64,000 nt of DNA, taken from the NCBI RefSeq assembly GCF_023910635.1, contig NZ_JAAVVZ010000012.1, forward strand, positions 22,229-86,228. The letters are read 5' to 3'. The notes beneath the pieces are model-generated. The model was not told the DNA's origin. It saw only the letters and a list, made by a program, of their open reading frames with translations, and made no database searches. Shown here one piece after another: positions 26,485-36,338 of this stretch. Made by a program: the position numbers and the translations under genes. The first letter of the stretch is position 1. Every line of letters begins with the position of its first letter. The DNA is from Sphingorhabdus sp. GTDB taxonomy: Bacteria > Pseudomonadota > Alphaproteobacteria > Sphingomonadales > Sphingomonadaceae.

Positions 26485-28050
26485 GTGACTGAGCTTCGCG
26501 ATATAGCATTGGCCTCAAAAGCCTGGCCTTATGAAGAGGCGCGGCGTTTGTTGAAACGCTATCCCCATGGCAAGCCCGATGGTCAGGCGATTATTTTCGA
26601 ATGTGGCTATGGTCCATCGGGCCTGCCCCACATCGGCACCTTTAACGAAGTGCTGCGCACGACGATGGTGCGCAATGCGTTCCGGACCTTGTCCGATGCG
26701 CCAACGCGCCTGATCGAATTTTCGGACGATATGGATGGCCTGCGCAAGGTGCCAGACAATGTGCCGAACCAGGCGATGCTCACCGAACATTTGGGCAAGC
26801 CTTTGTCGCGCATCCCCGATCCGTTTGAAAAGTTTGAAAGCTTTGCCGCGCATAACAATGCGATGCTGCGCGATTTCCTCGACCAGTTCGGTTTTGAATA
26901 TGAATTTATCTCGTCATCGTCGCAATATGAAAGCGGCGCGTTTGACGATGCCCTGAAAAATGTGCTGCGCAATTATCAGGGCATATTGGACATCATGCTG
27001 CCCACGTTGCGCAAGGAACGTGCCGCGACCTATTCGCCGATACTGCCGATCAGCGAGAAGACCGGCGTCGTGCTTCAGGTGCCGGTTGAGGTTGTCGATG
27101 CCGAGGCTGGCCTTGTTCGTTTTGATGACAATGGCGACATGGTCACGCAATCGGTCTTGGGCGGCAAGGCAAAGCTGCAATGGAAGGTCGATTGGGCGAT
27201 GCGCTGGGTCGCGTTGGGCGTCGATTATGAAATGTATGGCAAGGACCTAATCGACAGCGGCGTGCAATCGGGCAAGATCGCGCGCGTGCTTGGCGGGCGG
27301 CCGCCCGAAAGCCTGATTTACGAAATGTTCCTCGACGAAAAAGGCGAGAAGATTTCCAAGTCCAAGGGCAATGGCCTCGCGCTTGAGGATTGGTTGAAAT
27401 ATGGCACCGAAAACAGCGTTGCCTTTTACGCCTTTCGCGAACCCAAAAGCGCCAAGCAACTGCATTTGGGCGTCGTGCCTAAGGCCGTGGACGAATATTT
27501 TCAGTTCCGCGCGCAATGGCATGAACAACCGATTGAAAAGCGGCTGGGCAACCCTGTACACCATGTCCACAATGGCCAAGTACCCAGCGGGCAGCCGCCG
27601 GTGACGTTCGGCCTGTTGCTGAACCTTGTCGGCGTGATGGGTGCAGGTGCCACCGAGGCGCAGGTTTGGGCCTATCTTGGCAATTATGCCGATAATGTCT
27701 CGCCCGAAAACGCGCCCGAACTGGCCGAGTTGATCCCTATTGCGCTTGCCTATAACCGCGATTTCGTCGCGCCGACCTTGCACAAGCGCAAGCCCGAAGG
27801 CGTTGAGATTGCCGCCTTGCAGATGCTCGATGCGCGACTGGCGGAATTGCCTGCGGACGCCAGCGCCGAGGATATTCAGAACATCGTCTATGCCATCGGT
27901 AAAGAGGGTGGATTCGAAAATCTGCGCGACTGGTTCAAGGCCTTGTATGAAACGCTGTTGGGTTCAAGCGCCGGTCCACGCATGGGCAGCTTCATCGCTT
28001 TATACGGATTGGCCAACAGCCGTCAGCTCATTGCCGAGGCGCTTGCATAG
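26485..28050 (+). CDS. lysK: Lysyl-tRNA synthetase, class I
   Basis: 521 aa. The class I signature HIGH is PSGLPHIGTFNEVLRTT and KMSKS is EKISKSKGNGLAL. Class I LysRS is found in archaea, spirochaetes and many alphaproteobacteria in place of class II. GTG 26485 start, 38 bases from the divergent helicase start. Confidence 0.95.
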   Translation: MTELRDIALASKAWPYEEARRLLKRYPHGKPDGQAIIFECGYGPSGLPHIGTFNEVLRTTMVRNAFRTLSDAPTRLIEFSDDMDGLRKVPDNVPNQAMLTEHLGKPLSRIPDPFEKFESFAAHNNAMLRDFLDQFGFEYEFISSSSQYESGAFDDALKNVLRNYQGILDIMLPTLRKERAATYSPILPISEKTGVVLQVPVEVVDAEAGLVRFDDNGDMVTQSVLGGKAKLQWKVDWAMRWVALGVDYEMYGKDLIDSGVQSGKIARVLGGRPPESLIYEMFLDEKGEKISKSKGNGLALEDWLKYGTENSVAFYAFREPKSAKQLHLGVVPKAVDEYFQFRAQWHEQPIEKRLGNPVHHVHNGQVPSGQPPVTFGLLLNLVGVMGAGATEAQVWAYLGNYADNVSPENAPELAELIPIALAYNRDFVAPTLHKRKPEGVEIAALQMLDARLAELPADASAEDIQNIVYAIGKEGGFENLRDWFKALYETLLGSSAGPRMGSFIALYGLANSRQLIAEALA

Positions 28051-28094
28051 CTAAGGCGAGCGCCGTCCGGTTGGAACATTGCAGGAGGATTGAC

Positions 28095-28616
28095 ATGAAA
28101 GAGGTGCCTTCGGTCGAAAAACTGGCGATTGACCTGCTTGGAAAATCGCTGGACCAGTTGGAGGTCGAAGAGGCCAAGGTGCTGCACCATATTCACCATG
28201 TGCAGCACACCAGCCGCGACGTTGGCGATATTGTCGACGAACAGGCGACTTTTGGCCAACGCCTATCCGACAAGGTCGCGGCGGTTGGCGGATCATGGAA
28301 ATTCATCATGGTCTTTGCCGCTGTATTGCTTGGCTGGATGCTTTTGAATTCGCAGATATTGGGCAAATTGGGCACGCCATTTGACCCTTATCCGTTCATC
28401 TTTTTGAACCTGATGCTGTCAACGGTTGCGGCGATTCAAGCGCCCATCATCATGATGAGCCAAAATCGCCAGTCGGCCAAAGACCGCATTGCCGCCGCGC
28501 ATGATTATGAAGTCAATTTGCGCGCCGAGCTAGAAATCCTGCGCTTGCATGCAAAAATCGACGCGCTTCTGGAAATCATCGAACGGCAAAGCGCCCGTGC
28601 GCCCTCGGTCAGTTGA
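28095..28616 (+). CDS. DUF1003 membrane protein
   Basis: 173 aa from ATG 28095 with GCAGGAGGA. Two transmembrane helices (FIMVFAAVLLGWMLLNSQIL; PFIFLNLMLSTVAAIQAPII) followed by MMSQNRQSAKDRIAAAHDYE, the DUF1003 signature, and a coiled-coil tail. Function unknown; some members are linked to metal or cyclic-nucleotide related functions. Its end overlaps the convergent desaturase by 8 bases. Confidence 0.9.
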   Translation: MKEVPSVEKLAIDLLGKSLDQLEVEEAKVLHHIHHVQHTSRDVGDIVDEQATFGQRLSDKVAAVGGSWKFIMVFAAVLLGWMLLNSQILGKLGTPFDPYPFIFLNLMLSTVAAIQAPIIMMSQNRQSAKDRIAAAHDYEVNLRAELEILRLHAKIDALLEIIERQSARAPSVS

Positions 28617-29532
28617 CGGCCTGCGTCAGAACGTCGCGATAATTGGGCGATAGGGTCATCTTCGGATGATAGCCGCCCGTTCCGAGCAGGCGATGGGTCG
28701 CCGCCAGATGGTAGCAGGGCACACCCATGAACAGATGATGCTCGCTGTGATAATTCACCCAATAAGGCGCGACCGTAAAGCGGGCGATAAGGCCGGCATA
28801 AGTGGTCCGCGCATGCGTGAACGGGTCGCCGCTGCCGGTCGGGGTGCAGGCATGTTCGGCGATGTTGCGGATGCGCAGGAATAATTGAAAACTTGTGGCC
28901 AGCGCCGCCAGCCAGAGCACAAACGGCACCCAGCCCCAGACGAGTAAAGATATCGTTAGCAATATGGCTTGCAAGACCAAGAACCGGCCTACGGTGTGTG
29001 CGGTGTTGCTTGCCCCGCGCAAAGCGAGGGCAAATTGCGCGCGGCGTTGCTTGTAAAATGTCTGCCCCGTCAGGTCGCGGATGAATTTGCGGCGCAGGCT
29101 ATCGCGGCTGGTGGGGAAGGGGGCGGACAAAGAAAGGTCGGGGTCTTCGGGCTGCTGCGTGAATTTGTGATGCGTCAAATGATAGGCGCGATAGGCGAAC
29201 AAATCGCTGCCCGTCGCCGCGCCCGTCGGCCATTGGCCAAGCCAGTTATTGGTCTTGCGGTTGGGGTGCAGCAGGCCATGCGCGCCATCATGCATCAGGA
29301 TCGAAAGCCCCAATTGCCGCCCGCCCAATATCGCCAGCGCCAAAGGCGTTGCCAATAATCCGGCCAACCAGTGATAGTCCCATGCCGCCGCGCCGCCAAA
29401 GGCCGCGAGCGCGACAACCATCCAAGCATGCAGCACAAGCCAGATGCCGCGCCAACGAGACAAGGTGGTGATGGCGCGCCAATCGTCAGCGGCGAAAACC
29501 GCGCGCGGGTTGGCGGCCTTTACCGCTGGCAT
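28609..29532 (-). CDS. Membrane fatty acid desaturase
   Basis: 307 aa. Three histidine boxes of the di-iron membrane desaturase/hydroxylase family: HDGAHGLLH, HLTHHKFTQ and HSEHHLFMG, with two membrane-helix pairs (LVLHAWMVVALAAFGGAAAW; FLVLQAILLTISLLVWGWVP). Substrate could be fatty acids or a carotenoid (sphingomonads modify carotenoids); the sequence does not decide. Confidence 0.87.
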   Translation of the reverse strand: MPAVKAANPRAVFAADDWRAITTLSRWRGIWLVLHAWMVVALAAFGGAAAWDYHWLAGLLATPLALAILGGRQLGLSILMHDGAHGLLHPNRKTNNWLGQWPTGAATGSDLFAYRAYHLTHHKFTQQPEDPDLSLSAPFPTSRDSLRRKFIRDLTGQTFYKQRRAQFALALRGASNTAHTVGRFLVLQAILLTISLLVWGWVPFVLWLAALATSFQLFLRIRNIAEHACTPTGSGDPFTHARTTYAGLIARFTVAPYWVNYHSEHHLFMGVPCYHLAATHRLLGTGGYHPKMTLSPNYRDVLTQAVN

Positions 29533-29589
29533 GATGCGTTCATATTCATACAGACAGCATAACGCTCGGCTGGCCCAAGCGCAAATGCG

Positions 29590-30477
29590 TTACGTCACCG
29601 CCGGTGCGACAAAATTGGCCATTTTTGCCTGCGCCTTGCGCGACTCACGGAAACTGAAAATCGGCCAATCATGTAGCATGCCCGCATGCTCGATAAGCTC
29701 CACCGACGGCAGCTTGGCCTTTAATGCCCGCGAGTCAGTAACCAATATGTCGTCGCCACCGGCAAAGGCCAGGATCGGCGGTAATCCGTCCCAATTGCCA
29801 AAAATCGGGCTGCATCTTGGGTCATCGCGGGGTAAATCGCCCGCATAAAGCATGCCGCCTGCGGAAATACCGCTGATGGTCAGGATGCCGTCGCGTGGTT
29901 CCGTTTTCAACTGGTCGGGATGCGCGGGGTCAAGGTTGAGCCATGGGCAAATGAGCAGCAGACTGGCAGGCAAAGTTTGCTGTGTGTCGCGCGCCATGTG
30001 CGCCAACGCAGCGGTCAGTCCGCCCCCTGCAGAGTCGCCGCCCATGACAAACGCTTTTTCGCCCATCTCCGCCAGATAGCCTGTATAATAGTCCATCGCC
30101 CAATTGGTGATATGGGCAGCCGTATTTTCCGGCGCGAGCGGATAGAGCGGCGCGGTGATGGACCAGCCATGTTGCGCCGCCATGCGCGACAGAAATTTCC
30201 AATGGATGTCGGTTGCCGGATAGACATAGCCGCCACCATGCCAGAACAGGATATGCGCCGACGGCGCACGACCCTTGGGCGCAAGGTGCCAAACAGGACG
30301 GCCCTGAAACTCGCTTTGCCGAATATCGACCTCGGCATGCGCTTTGGGCGATGGCAAGGGCCCGGAACGGACCTTTGCAATATTCTTTTCAAATTGCGGC
30401 CCGCCCGTGAACATCCGGCGATAATAGCCCGTGGTGCGCAGCGCAAAACCAGCAAAGCTGGCGGCAAAACTTGGCAT
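29590..30477 (-). CDS. Alpha/beta hydrolase, hormone-sensitive-lipase family
   Basis: 295 aa from ATG 30477. HSL-family oxyanion motif FWHGGGYVYPATDIH, nucleophile elbow GGDSAGGGLTAAL, and late Asp/His (GGDDILVTDSRAL; EHAGMLHDWPIF). Esterase or lipase on short acyl or xenobiotic esters. Upstream lies a mini-MITE. Confidence 0.87.
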   Translation of the reverse strand: MPSFAASFAGFALRTTGYYRRMFTGGPQFEKNIAKVRSGPLPSPKAHAEVDIRQSEFQGRPVWHLAPKGRAPSAHILFWHGGGYVYPATDIHWKFLSRMAAQHGWSITAPLYPLAPENTAAHITNWAMDYYTGYLAEMGEKAFVMGGDSAGGGLTAALAHMARDTQQTLPASLLLICPWLNLDPAHPDQLKTEPRDGILTISGISAGGMLYAGDLPRDDPRCSPIFGNWDGLPPILAFAGGDDILVTDSRALKAKLPSVELIEHAGMLHDWPIFSFRESRKAQAKMANFVAPAVT

Positions 30478-30534
30478 AAATAACTCTCCCCCTGACAGGC
30501 GAGCTATATCAACATGCCACACCAATCAAGCGGC

Positions 30535-30592
30535 TAGGGTCAGGACCAGTTAAATCCGCCATTGAAGGTGGATTTAACAAGTCCTAGCCCTA
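30535..30592. repeat. Mini-MITE B (58 bp)
   Basis: TA-flanked, ends GGGTCAGGACCagTTAAATC and a diverged partner (GATTTAACAAGTCCTAGCCC). It carries only the terminal arms, joined at ccgccattgaaggtgg. It sits between the esterase and the DUF885 gene (both minus strand). Confidence 0.8.
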
Positions 30593-30630
30593 ACTTCCCG
30601 GCAAGCATTCTCACTGGGAAGCGCGCAATT

Positions 30631-32436
30631 TTACTTCGACGCAGCAATCCAATCGTCGATTTTCTTTTCCAGAACAGTCAGCGGCAACGCGCCGGTGTTC
30701 AAAACCTGATTATGGAATTCGCGCACGTCGAATTTTTTGCCCAATTGCGCCTTGGCCTTGTCCTTTAGGCGCATTATCGTGAGCGACCCGATTTTATACG
30801 CCAAGGCTTGTGTTGGAATGGCGATATAGCGTTCCACCTCTGCGGTTGCATCGGTTTTGCCCATGTCGCTGTTGGCGAGCATATAATCGATGGCTTGTTG
30901 GCGCGTCCAACCCTTGCTGTGCAGGCCAGTGTCGACCACAAGACGCATGGCGCGGAGCATTTCGTCCGACAATGTGCCGAAGCGTTGATATGGGTCTTTG
31001 AACAGGCCCATGTCATAGCCCAAGGTTTCCGAATATAGCGCCCAGCCCTCCACATAAGCGGTGTTACCGCCAAAGCGCATGAAGGCAGGCAATTTTTCAT
31101 TTTCCTGCGCGATGCTGATCTGGAAATGATGCCCCGGCGCACCTTCGTGCAGATAGAGCGTGGTCATACCCGGGGTCGTGCGGCTTGGCAGGTCATAGGC
31201 GTTGAAATAAAATGTGCCGGCGCGCGAACCGTCGGGCGTGCCGGGCTGATAACTGCCGCCAGCTTCGTATTTTTCGCGGAATTCTTCATAAGGTTTGATT
31301 TCAAGCGGTGCCTTGGGAAGATATTTGAACTGCGTCGAAATCTTCGCATCGACAATCTTGCCAATGTCGTAATAGCCTTGCGTCAAGGCATCACGGCTGG
31401 CGAGTTTGAACTTGGGATCCGAACGCAAATGGTCAAAAAATTCGGGCAAAGTGCCTTTGAACCCGACTTCCTTGCGGATCGCCTCCATCCCCGATGTGAT
31501 TCGCGCAACTTCGGACAGGCCGAGATTGTGGATGTCGTCGGCCTTCAACGGCAAGGTCGTCGTCTGCTCGATCATATATTGATACAGGCCTTCGCCGCCC
31601 TTCATCGCCGAAAGGCCGACCTGTTCGCGCGCCAAGGGCAAATAGCTGTCGCGCAGAAAGTCGCGCAGGCGGGCATTGGCGGGGTAGAGGCCGTTTTCGA
31701 TGATGTCGCGATATTCGGACGTCAGCCGCGCCTTGTCGGCATCGCTGAAACCTTCGGGGAATTTCAGGACTGGACCATAATAAGGCGATTCTTCGGTCTT
31801 TTGCGCAAGCTGCGTATTCAATTGATCGACGACGTTCGTGATCGTCATCTTCGTTTCAAACACGCCCGTCGCCATGCCCTGACGGAAACGGTCAATCGAC
31901 CGATCCATGAGTATGATAAATTCTTTATGTCGTTTCAGGTTGTTGTCATAATCCTGCACGGTCTTGAACGGCGCTGCGCCCTGTCCGCTGGCAAAGGTCG
32001 GATAGAAAGTGTGAAAGCCAGAAAAGTGATTGAGCGGACGGACGACGGTCAGGTCCATCATCTCTTTAGACAAGCCCTTGAGCGCATCGGTCTGGTTTTG
32101 TTTGAACACGTCATAGGCGATTTTGTCGGTGGCGTTTAGCCGGTCGCGCTCGATGCTTTTCAGGGCCTCCAAATTGGCTTCGGCGGCTTTGCGTTCATTG
32201 GCGAAATAGGCATCGGAGATGAAATCGCCAAAACGGTCGGCATAGCGCATGTCGCCCCGGAACATGGCGTTCAACGGGTTACGTTGCAGGCTTGCCTCAT
32301 CATCGGCGGCAAATAATGCCGACAGCTTCTGGCTTTCGGTCGCGGCAGTTTCGGTCGCGGCGGTCTGCGCCTGCGCGGCGACAGGCGACAGCAAAGCAGC
32401 GCAGCCCAGCAGAAGGATATGGTGCTTCATTTTCAT
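30631..32436 (-). CDS. DUF885-family secreted metallopeptidase-like protein
   Basis: 601 aa with a signal peptide (MKMKHHILLLGCAALLSPVA AQAQ, possible lipobox at LLGCAA). The motif LYLHEGAPGHHFQISIAQE is the HExxPGHH zinc signature of DUF885, and RFGGNTAYVEGWALYSETL carries the third ligand Glu. Periplasmic peptidase is likely. Confidence 0.87.
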   Translation of the reverse strand: MKMKHHILLLGCAALLSPVAAQAQTAATETAATESQKLSALFAADDEASLQRNPLNAMFRGDMRYADRFGDFISDAYFANERKAAEANLEALKSIERDRLNATDKIAYDVFKQNQTDALKGLSKEMMDLTVVRPLNHFSGFHTFYPTFASGQGAAPFKTVQDYDNNLKRHKEFIILMDRSIDRFRQGMATGVFETKMTITNVVDQLNTQLAQKTEESPYYGPVLKFPEGFSDADKARLTSEYRDIIENGLYPANARLRDFLRDSYLPLAREQVGLSAMKGGEGLYQYMIEQTTTLPLKADDIHNLGLSEVARITSGMEAIRKEVGFKGTLPEFFDHLRSDPKFKLASRDALTQGYYDIGKIVDAKISTQFKYLPKAPLEIKPYEEFREKYEAGGSYQPGTPDGSRAGTFYFNAYDLPSRTTPGMTTLYLHEGAPGHHFQISIAQENEKLPAFMRFGGNTAYVEGWALYSETLGYDMGLFKDPYQRFGTLSDEMLRAMRLVVDTGLHSKGWTRQQAIDYMLANSDMGKTDATAEVERYIAIPTQALAYKIGSLTIMRLKDKAKAQLGKKFDVREFHNQVLNTGALPLTVLEKKIDDWIAASK

Positions 32437-32577
32437 GCGATATTCTCCGATGGTATTTCAAAGGTTTCTAAAAGTTATGATATGGATTCGGCGCTTGCTG
32501 TCGGCGTCATGTCGGCCAAGCGCAATATGATTTCGACAAACGACAATAAGCGCATTGTCAGCGAACTGCGACGCCTT

Positions 32578-33288
32578 TTACGACATCTTTGAAGTCGTAA
32601 TCTCCAGCCAGTCATTTTGCCGGTACCATTTGGTGATGATATGCTTCACCCCGCGAATGACCGGCGTGCCGGTATGCAATGTTTTATAGTTGAGTGTCCC
32701 GTCCGGCTTCGCATTGTTCCACATCAGCATCATTCCGGCCTGCGGACGCACGCCAAGGCCAAGATGCGGGAATTCGGTCGCGCCGCCCTCTTTGGGTTCG
32801 TTCAAGAAGATCATGGCGGTCCAACTGCGTTGCCCGCCTCCCGGGCCTTCCTGCTCCCAATAGCTTTGGCTTGGGTGGAAAAAATCGTGATGCGCTTTGA
32901 ATTCTTGGCCAATCTGATACCGCTGCCCCTGCATGGTTTCGGCATAATTATTGTCGATGCCTAGAACGTCGCTCATGCGTGCTTCGACTTTGGCGATGAA
33001 TGCGTCCCACCGGTTCAGATGGCAACTGTAACTGGTGCGGAAGCCCTGTTGATCGGTGCCTTTGTACAGGGTGGAGGGCACGGCATCGGCATCAATTTTT
33101 GCAATCAATGTCTTGCAGTCTTTGGCGCTCAAAAACCCTTGATAGACATATAATTGCGCGTCTTCATGTTCGACCTTTTGGACAAGCGGATTGGCGTTCA
33201 ACCTTTTGGTGACATGCGCGCCGATCCGCGCCAGCTTGGCGGGATCATTATTGGGGTCAAACTCTTTGGCTTGCGTATCTGTTTGCAT
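32578..33288 (-). CDS. 2OG-Fe(II) oxygenase, prolyl 4-hydroxylase-like
   Basis: 236 aa. Double-stranded beta-helix with iron ligands His-x-Asp in EFKAHHDFFHPSQ and distal His in YKTLHTGTPVIRGVKH, whose Lys binds 2-oxoglutarate. GATEFPHLGLGVRPQAGMML is the strand between. Likely hydroxylates a protein proline or small molecule. Ends 12 bases before the amidohydrolase stop on the same strand. Confidence 0.87.
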   Translation of the reverse strand: MQTDTQAKEFDPNNDPAKLARIGAHVTKRLNANPLVQKVEHEDAQLYVYQGFLSAKDCKTLIAKIDADAVPSTLYKGTDQQGFRTSYSCHLNRWDAFIAKVEARMSDVLGIDNNYAETMQGQRYQIGQEFKAHHDFFHPSQSYWEQEGPGGGQRSWTAMIFLNEPKEGGATEFPHLGLGVRPQAGMMLMWNNAKPDGTLNYKTLHTGTPVIRGVKHIITKWYRQNDWLEITTSKMS

Positions 33289-33300
33289 AAGTTCACCGAA

Positions 33301-34569
33301 TCACGGAACGATACGTCCTCTTACCATGACCCATTCGGCCTTTTCGAGAGTGCGAATGTTATTGAGCGGATTTTCATTCACCGCAACCAGATCGGCGGAA
33401 TAGCCAACCGCGATGCGGCCGATTTCATTTTCAAGCCCAAGCGTTTTGGCAGCTATCGTGGTGGCGCTGGCAAGGGCTTCGGTCGGGGTCATCCCTGCAT
33501 TCACCAATAAGGCAAATTCGCCGCCATTGCTGCCATGTTCAAATACGCCCGCGTCGGTGCCAAAGGCAATAGTGACGCCCATGGCCTTTGCGCGTCGGAC
33601 CTGACGGCCAGCGGCCTCAACGGCTTGTTTTGCCTTTACCTCAACCGTTGGGGTGTAAATGCCCTTGCCCAGACGGGCGCGCACACCCTCCAGCGCCATC
33701 AACGTCGGAACCAAAGCTGTGCCCTTGGCCTTCATGACCTTCAACGCCGCCTCATCGGCAAATGTGCCATGTTCGATGGAATCAATGCCTGCCGCTGATG
33801 CAGCTTCAATACCGCGCGCACCATGGGCGTGCGCCATGACTTTTAGCCCAAGCGAATGGGCGGTGTTGGTGATGGCAAGCATTTCGTCGCTGGTGAAATG
33901 CGCCTCCAGTCCGCGGCCCTGTTGCGACAAGACGCCGCCCGTCGCAGTTATCTTGATAACGTCCGCGCCAGCGCGCGACGATTTACGCACTTTTTCGGCG
34001 CATTCGATTGGCCCTGTGCAGGTGTAGCCCGTTTCCAATGTCGCAATGACGTCGTTGCGGAACCCGGACACATCGCCATGCCCGCCGACAATCGACAAAG
34101 CGGGTCCCGCCGCGATAATGCGCGGGCCAATGATGCGGCCTTCCGCGGTGCCGCGCCGCAGGACAAAAGCGGTATTTTGCGCAGAGCCAGCCTCACGCAC
34201 GGTGGTAAAGCCAGCCTTGACCGTCAAGCCTGCGTTTTTGACACCCATGACAACGCCCCATTCATCGGGGTTCACCGCCTCGTCGCGATAATCATCGCCG
34301 GGGTCGCCGGTTAAATGGACATGGAGGTCAATGAGGCCGGGGACCAAAGTCATGGTTGACAGGTCAACGACGCTGTCCGCCTGAAACGGATTGTTTATGC
34401 CCTTGGCAATGTCTTTAATCCGCCCGTCTTCGACTAAGATAACGGCTGGCCCGGTGGGGCCGGTCGCAGCATCGGGGATGAGGTTGCCAACGATGATGGC
34501 TTGGGTCGCAGCGGACGCTGGCGCTGCGAACGACAAAGCCGCGCTTGCAAGTAATAGATAATTTAACAT
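33301..34569 (-). CDS. Secreted amidohydrolase (imidazolonepropionase/prolidase-like)
   Basis: About 422 aa from ATG 34569 (AGAGGG upstream), with signal peptide LLLASAALSFAAPASA. Metal ligands: LIDLHVHLTGDPGDDY (HxH), KITATGGVLSQQ, MAHAHGARGIEAA, SIEHGTFADE and FGTDAGVFEHG. Family members hydrolyse dipeptides with C-terminal Pro or cyclic imides in the periplasm. The frame extends to 34836 but crosses a terminator and repeat remnant, so the internal start is chosen. Confidence 0.87.
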   Translation of the reverse strand: MLNYLLLASAALSFAAPASAATQAIIVGNLIPDAATGPTGPAVILVEDGRIKDIAKGINNPFQADSVVDLSTMTLVPGLIDLHVHLTGDPGDDYRDEAVNPDEWGVVMGVKNAGLTVKAGFTTVREAGSAQNTAFVLRRGTAEGRIIGPRIIAAGPALSIVGGHGDVSGFRNDVIATLETGYTCTGPIECAEKVRKSSRAGADVIKITATGGVLSQQGRGLEAHFTSDEMLAITNTAHSLGLKVMAHAHGARGIEAASAAGIDSIEHGTFADEAALKVMKAKGTALVPTLMALEGVRARLGKGIYTPTVEVKAKQAVEAAGRQVRRAKAMGVTIAFGTDAGVFEHGSNGGEFALLVNAGMTPTEALASATTIAAKTLGLENEIGRIAVGYSADLVAVNENPLNNIRTLEKAEWVMVRGRIVP

Positions 34570-34627
34570 CAAACCCTCTCCCATTTTACGTGCGGGAGAT
34601 TGGTCAGCTTGGGCCAAGGTTACAAGC

Positions 34628-34656
34628 AAAAAAGCCCGGACGGTGAAGTCCGGGCT
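34628..34656 (-). terminator. Rho-independent terminator downstream of the RcnB-like gene
   Basis: Read on the minus strand: stem AGCCCGGAC / GTCCGGGCT, six-base loop, then TTTTTT. It separates the RcnB-like gene from the amidohydrolase. Between it and the RcnB stop, 34666-34678 (AGGTCCTGACCCC) is a half-end of the MITE family. Confidence 0.85.
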
Positions 34657-34684
34657 CAATAATATAGGTCCTGACCCCAAGATT

Positions 34685-35500
34685 TTACCAGAAAAAGTCG
34701 CGAATGACGTCAACGACACGGCCATTGCGCAGGTCCACCAAAAGGACATCGTCATAATAACGCACCCAGCGGTAGCTGCCATAAGCGGCGGGCAGGCGGT
34801 ACCGCCACGGATCGTTGATCCAATAACGCGACCCATAATAGCCCGACCCTAACGAAAAGCCGACGGAAATGCGGCTATACTTGCGGTCACGATAGGGAGC
34901 AAAATAACGGCCGGGCCGGTAATCGTTTCGGTTGCGCTCACGATAGCTGCGCCAGTTATAGCGGTTGTCATTGCGCCAATACTTGGTCCAGCGTCCATCC
35001 TGTGTCCGGTCCAACCGGCCATCGCGGTTCCGGTCATAGCGACGGTCAATGCGTTCATCATCATTGCGGTCAAGGCGGCGGTCCAACCGGCCATCGCGGT
35101 TGCGATCCCAATTCCGGTCCAGATTGCCGTCGCGATTGCGGTCCCAGCGGCGGTCAAGTTCACCATCGCGGTTGCGATCATAATAACGACCGTCTTGGCG
35201 CGCTTCGCGGCGTTCGGTGCGTGCATTATCGGCGGCGCGTTCATTATCGGCGGTGCGTTCGCGGCGATCCGCCAGTGAGGGTGGTGGCGCAATCTGAACG
35301 ATAGGTGGACGTTCCGCAGGTTGTTCCGGCGTCCGGTTGGCACGTGCCTCTTGCCGTTCGGCACGCCGCTCTTCGCGCTGAAAATCCGTATAGTCATCAA
35401 CCATGACGTCGGCGCGAACCGGTGCGACCGGGGCGGCATGCGCCGCAATGGACGAAAGCGCCGACGCGGTCACCAAAGTCATCAGAATGTATTTTTTCAT
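34685..35500 (-). CDS. RcnB-family periplasmic protein with EF-hand-like 12-residue repeats
   Basis: 271 aa from ATG 35500, signal peptide MKKYILMTLVTASALSSIAA HA. An Arg/Glu/Gln-rich region is followed by five tandem 12-mers of the form DRNRDGxLDRxW (~residues 115-172), then the RcnB C-terminal part with YDDVLLVDLRNGRVVDVIRD. RcnB proteins act in Ni/Co homeostasis in E. coli, but many family members have other roles. The 12-mers match the Ca2+-binding loop pattern D-x-N-x-D-G-x-L-D, without flanking helices. A longer frame to 35995 is rejected because the signal peptide would be internal. Confidence 0.82.
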   Translation of the reverse strand: MKKYILMTLVTASALSSIAAHAAPVAPVRADVMVDDYTDFQREERRAERQEARANRTPEQPAERPPIVQIAPPPSLADRRERTADNERAADNARTERREARQDGRYYDRNRDGELDRRWDRNRDGNLDRNWDRNRDGRLDRRLDRNDDERIDRRYDRNRDGRLDRTQDGRWTKYWRNDNRYNWRSYRERNRNDYRPGRYFAPYRDRKYSRISVGFSLGSGYYGSRYWINDPWRYRLPAAYGSYRWVRYYDDVLLVDLRNGRVVDVIRDFFW

Positions 35501-35624
35501 GGCAGGTCCCCATGGCAGAGGCACCATGCGTCTGCGTGTGGCACGGTCTGCATCGATTCTGCTGAAGCGAAGCTGAACTGTGTGTTCACGTTCATGTAAG
35601 GAAGTGTTTTGATGAACAACGGAG

Positions 35625-36338
35625 TCAGCGGATCTTGTTGAACGGAATATCCATGACTGGGAACTGCTCCCACCCGGTAAAATCAAAATGCCACCATTCG
35701 TTGGATAGGCCCACAAATCCCTCGGCCTCCAAATAGCGTGCCAAGCGCGCACGATTGGCAATGGCCGCCGTAGACGCGCCCATATAATCACGGTGCGCTT
35801 TTTCCGAAAAATCATCGAACTCGGTGGGCATTTCGACAAGCTGGCCGGTTTGGAGATCATACAAGGTAAGGTCGACCGCGCAGCCACGATTATGCTTTGA
35901 CCCGCGTTTGGGGTTGGCGACATATTCCTTTTTCGGGCCAACCGGCGTTGCGTCCCACAGCTTTTTGGTAATACGCCACGGGCGATACGCATCATAAATC
36001 GTCAGGCCAAAGCCATCGGACTGCGCCATTTTGCTGGCGCGTGCGACCGCTTGTGCCGCCGGGGCCGCCAAAAATGCCCGTGCCTCATCATACAACACCC
36101 GGCCGGTAAAATTGTTTGACGTTGCATAACGCATGTCGAGCCTGATTGCCGGATCAAGCTTCACCAATTCCAATAGGCGCTTGGGGTCATCGGGCTTGAG
36201 CGCGGCGGCCTTGTTCGCTGGAATGAACTGTACATCACGGTCGGGCCCTACGGGCGCGCAGCCGACAAGCGGCAGGGCCGCCAACCCAAACGCGACCGCA
36301 CGGCGCGAAAGACTTATTCCGCGTCCTTCGCCAGCCAT
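35625..36338 (-). CDS. M15-family D-alanyl-D-alanine dipeptidase (VanX/DdpX-like lipoprotein)
   Basis: 237 aa. Signal with lipobox-like [10 protein letters not shown]. Zinc ligands of VanX-type enzymes: [13 protein letters not shown] (SxHxxGxAxD) and catalytic ExxxH in NEWWHFDF. Cuts D-Ala-D-Ala or other D-dipeptides, probably for cell-wall recycling rather than resistance, since no vanH/vanA is present. Starts inside the last 25 bases of accC. Confidence 0.88.
   Translation of the reverse strand: MAGEGRGISLSRRAVAFGLAALPLVGCAPVGPDRDVQFIPANKAAALKPDDPKRLLELVKLDPAIRLDMRYATSNNFTGRVLYDEARAFLAAPAAQAVARASKMAQSDGFGLTIYDAYRPWRITKKLWDATPVGPKKEYVANPKRGSKHNRGCAVDLTLYDLQTGQLVEMPTEFDDFSEKAHRDYMGASTAAIANRARLARYLEAEGFVGLSNEWWHFDFTGWEQFPVMDIPFNKIR

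Noticed and set aside
34685..35995. 436 aa version of the RcnB-like protein
   Set aside because: It would place the signal peptide internally; the start at 35500 gives a normal secreted protein.
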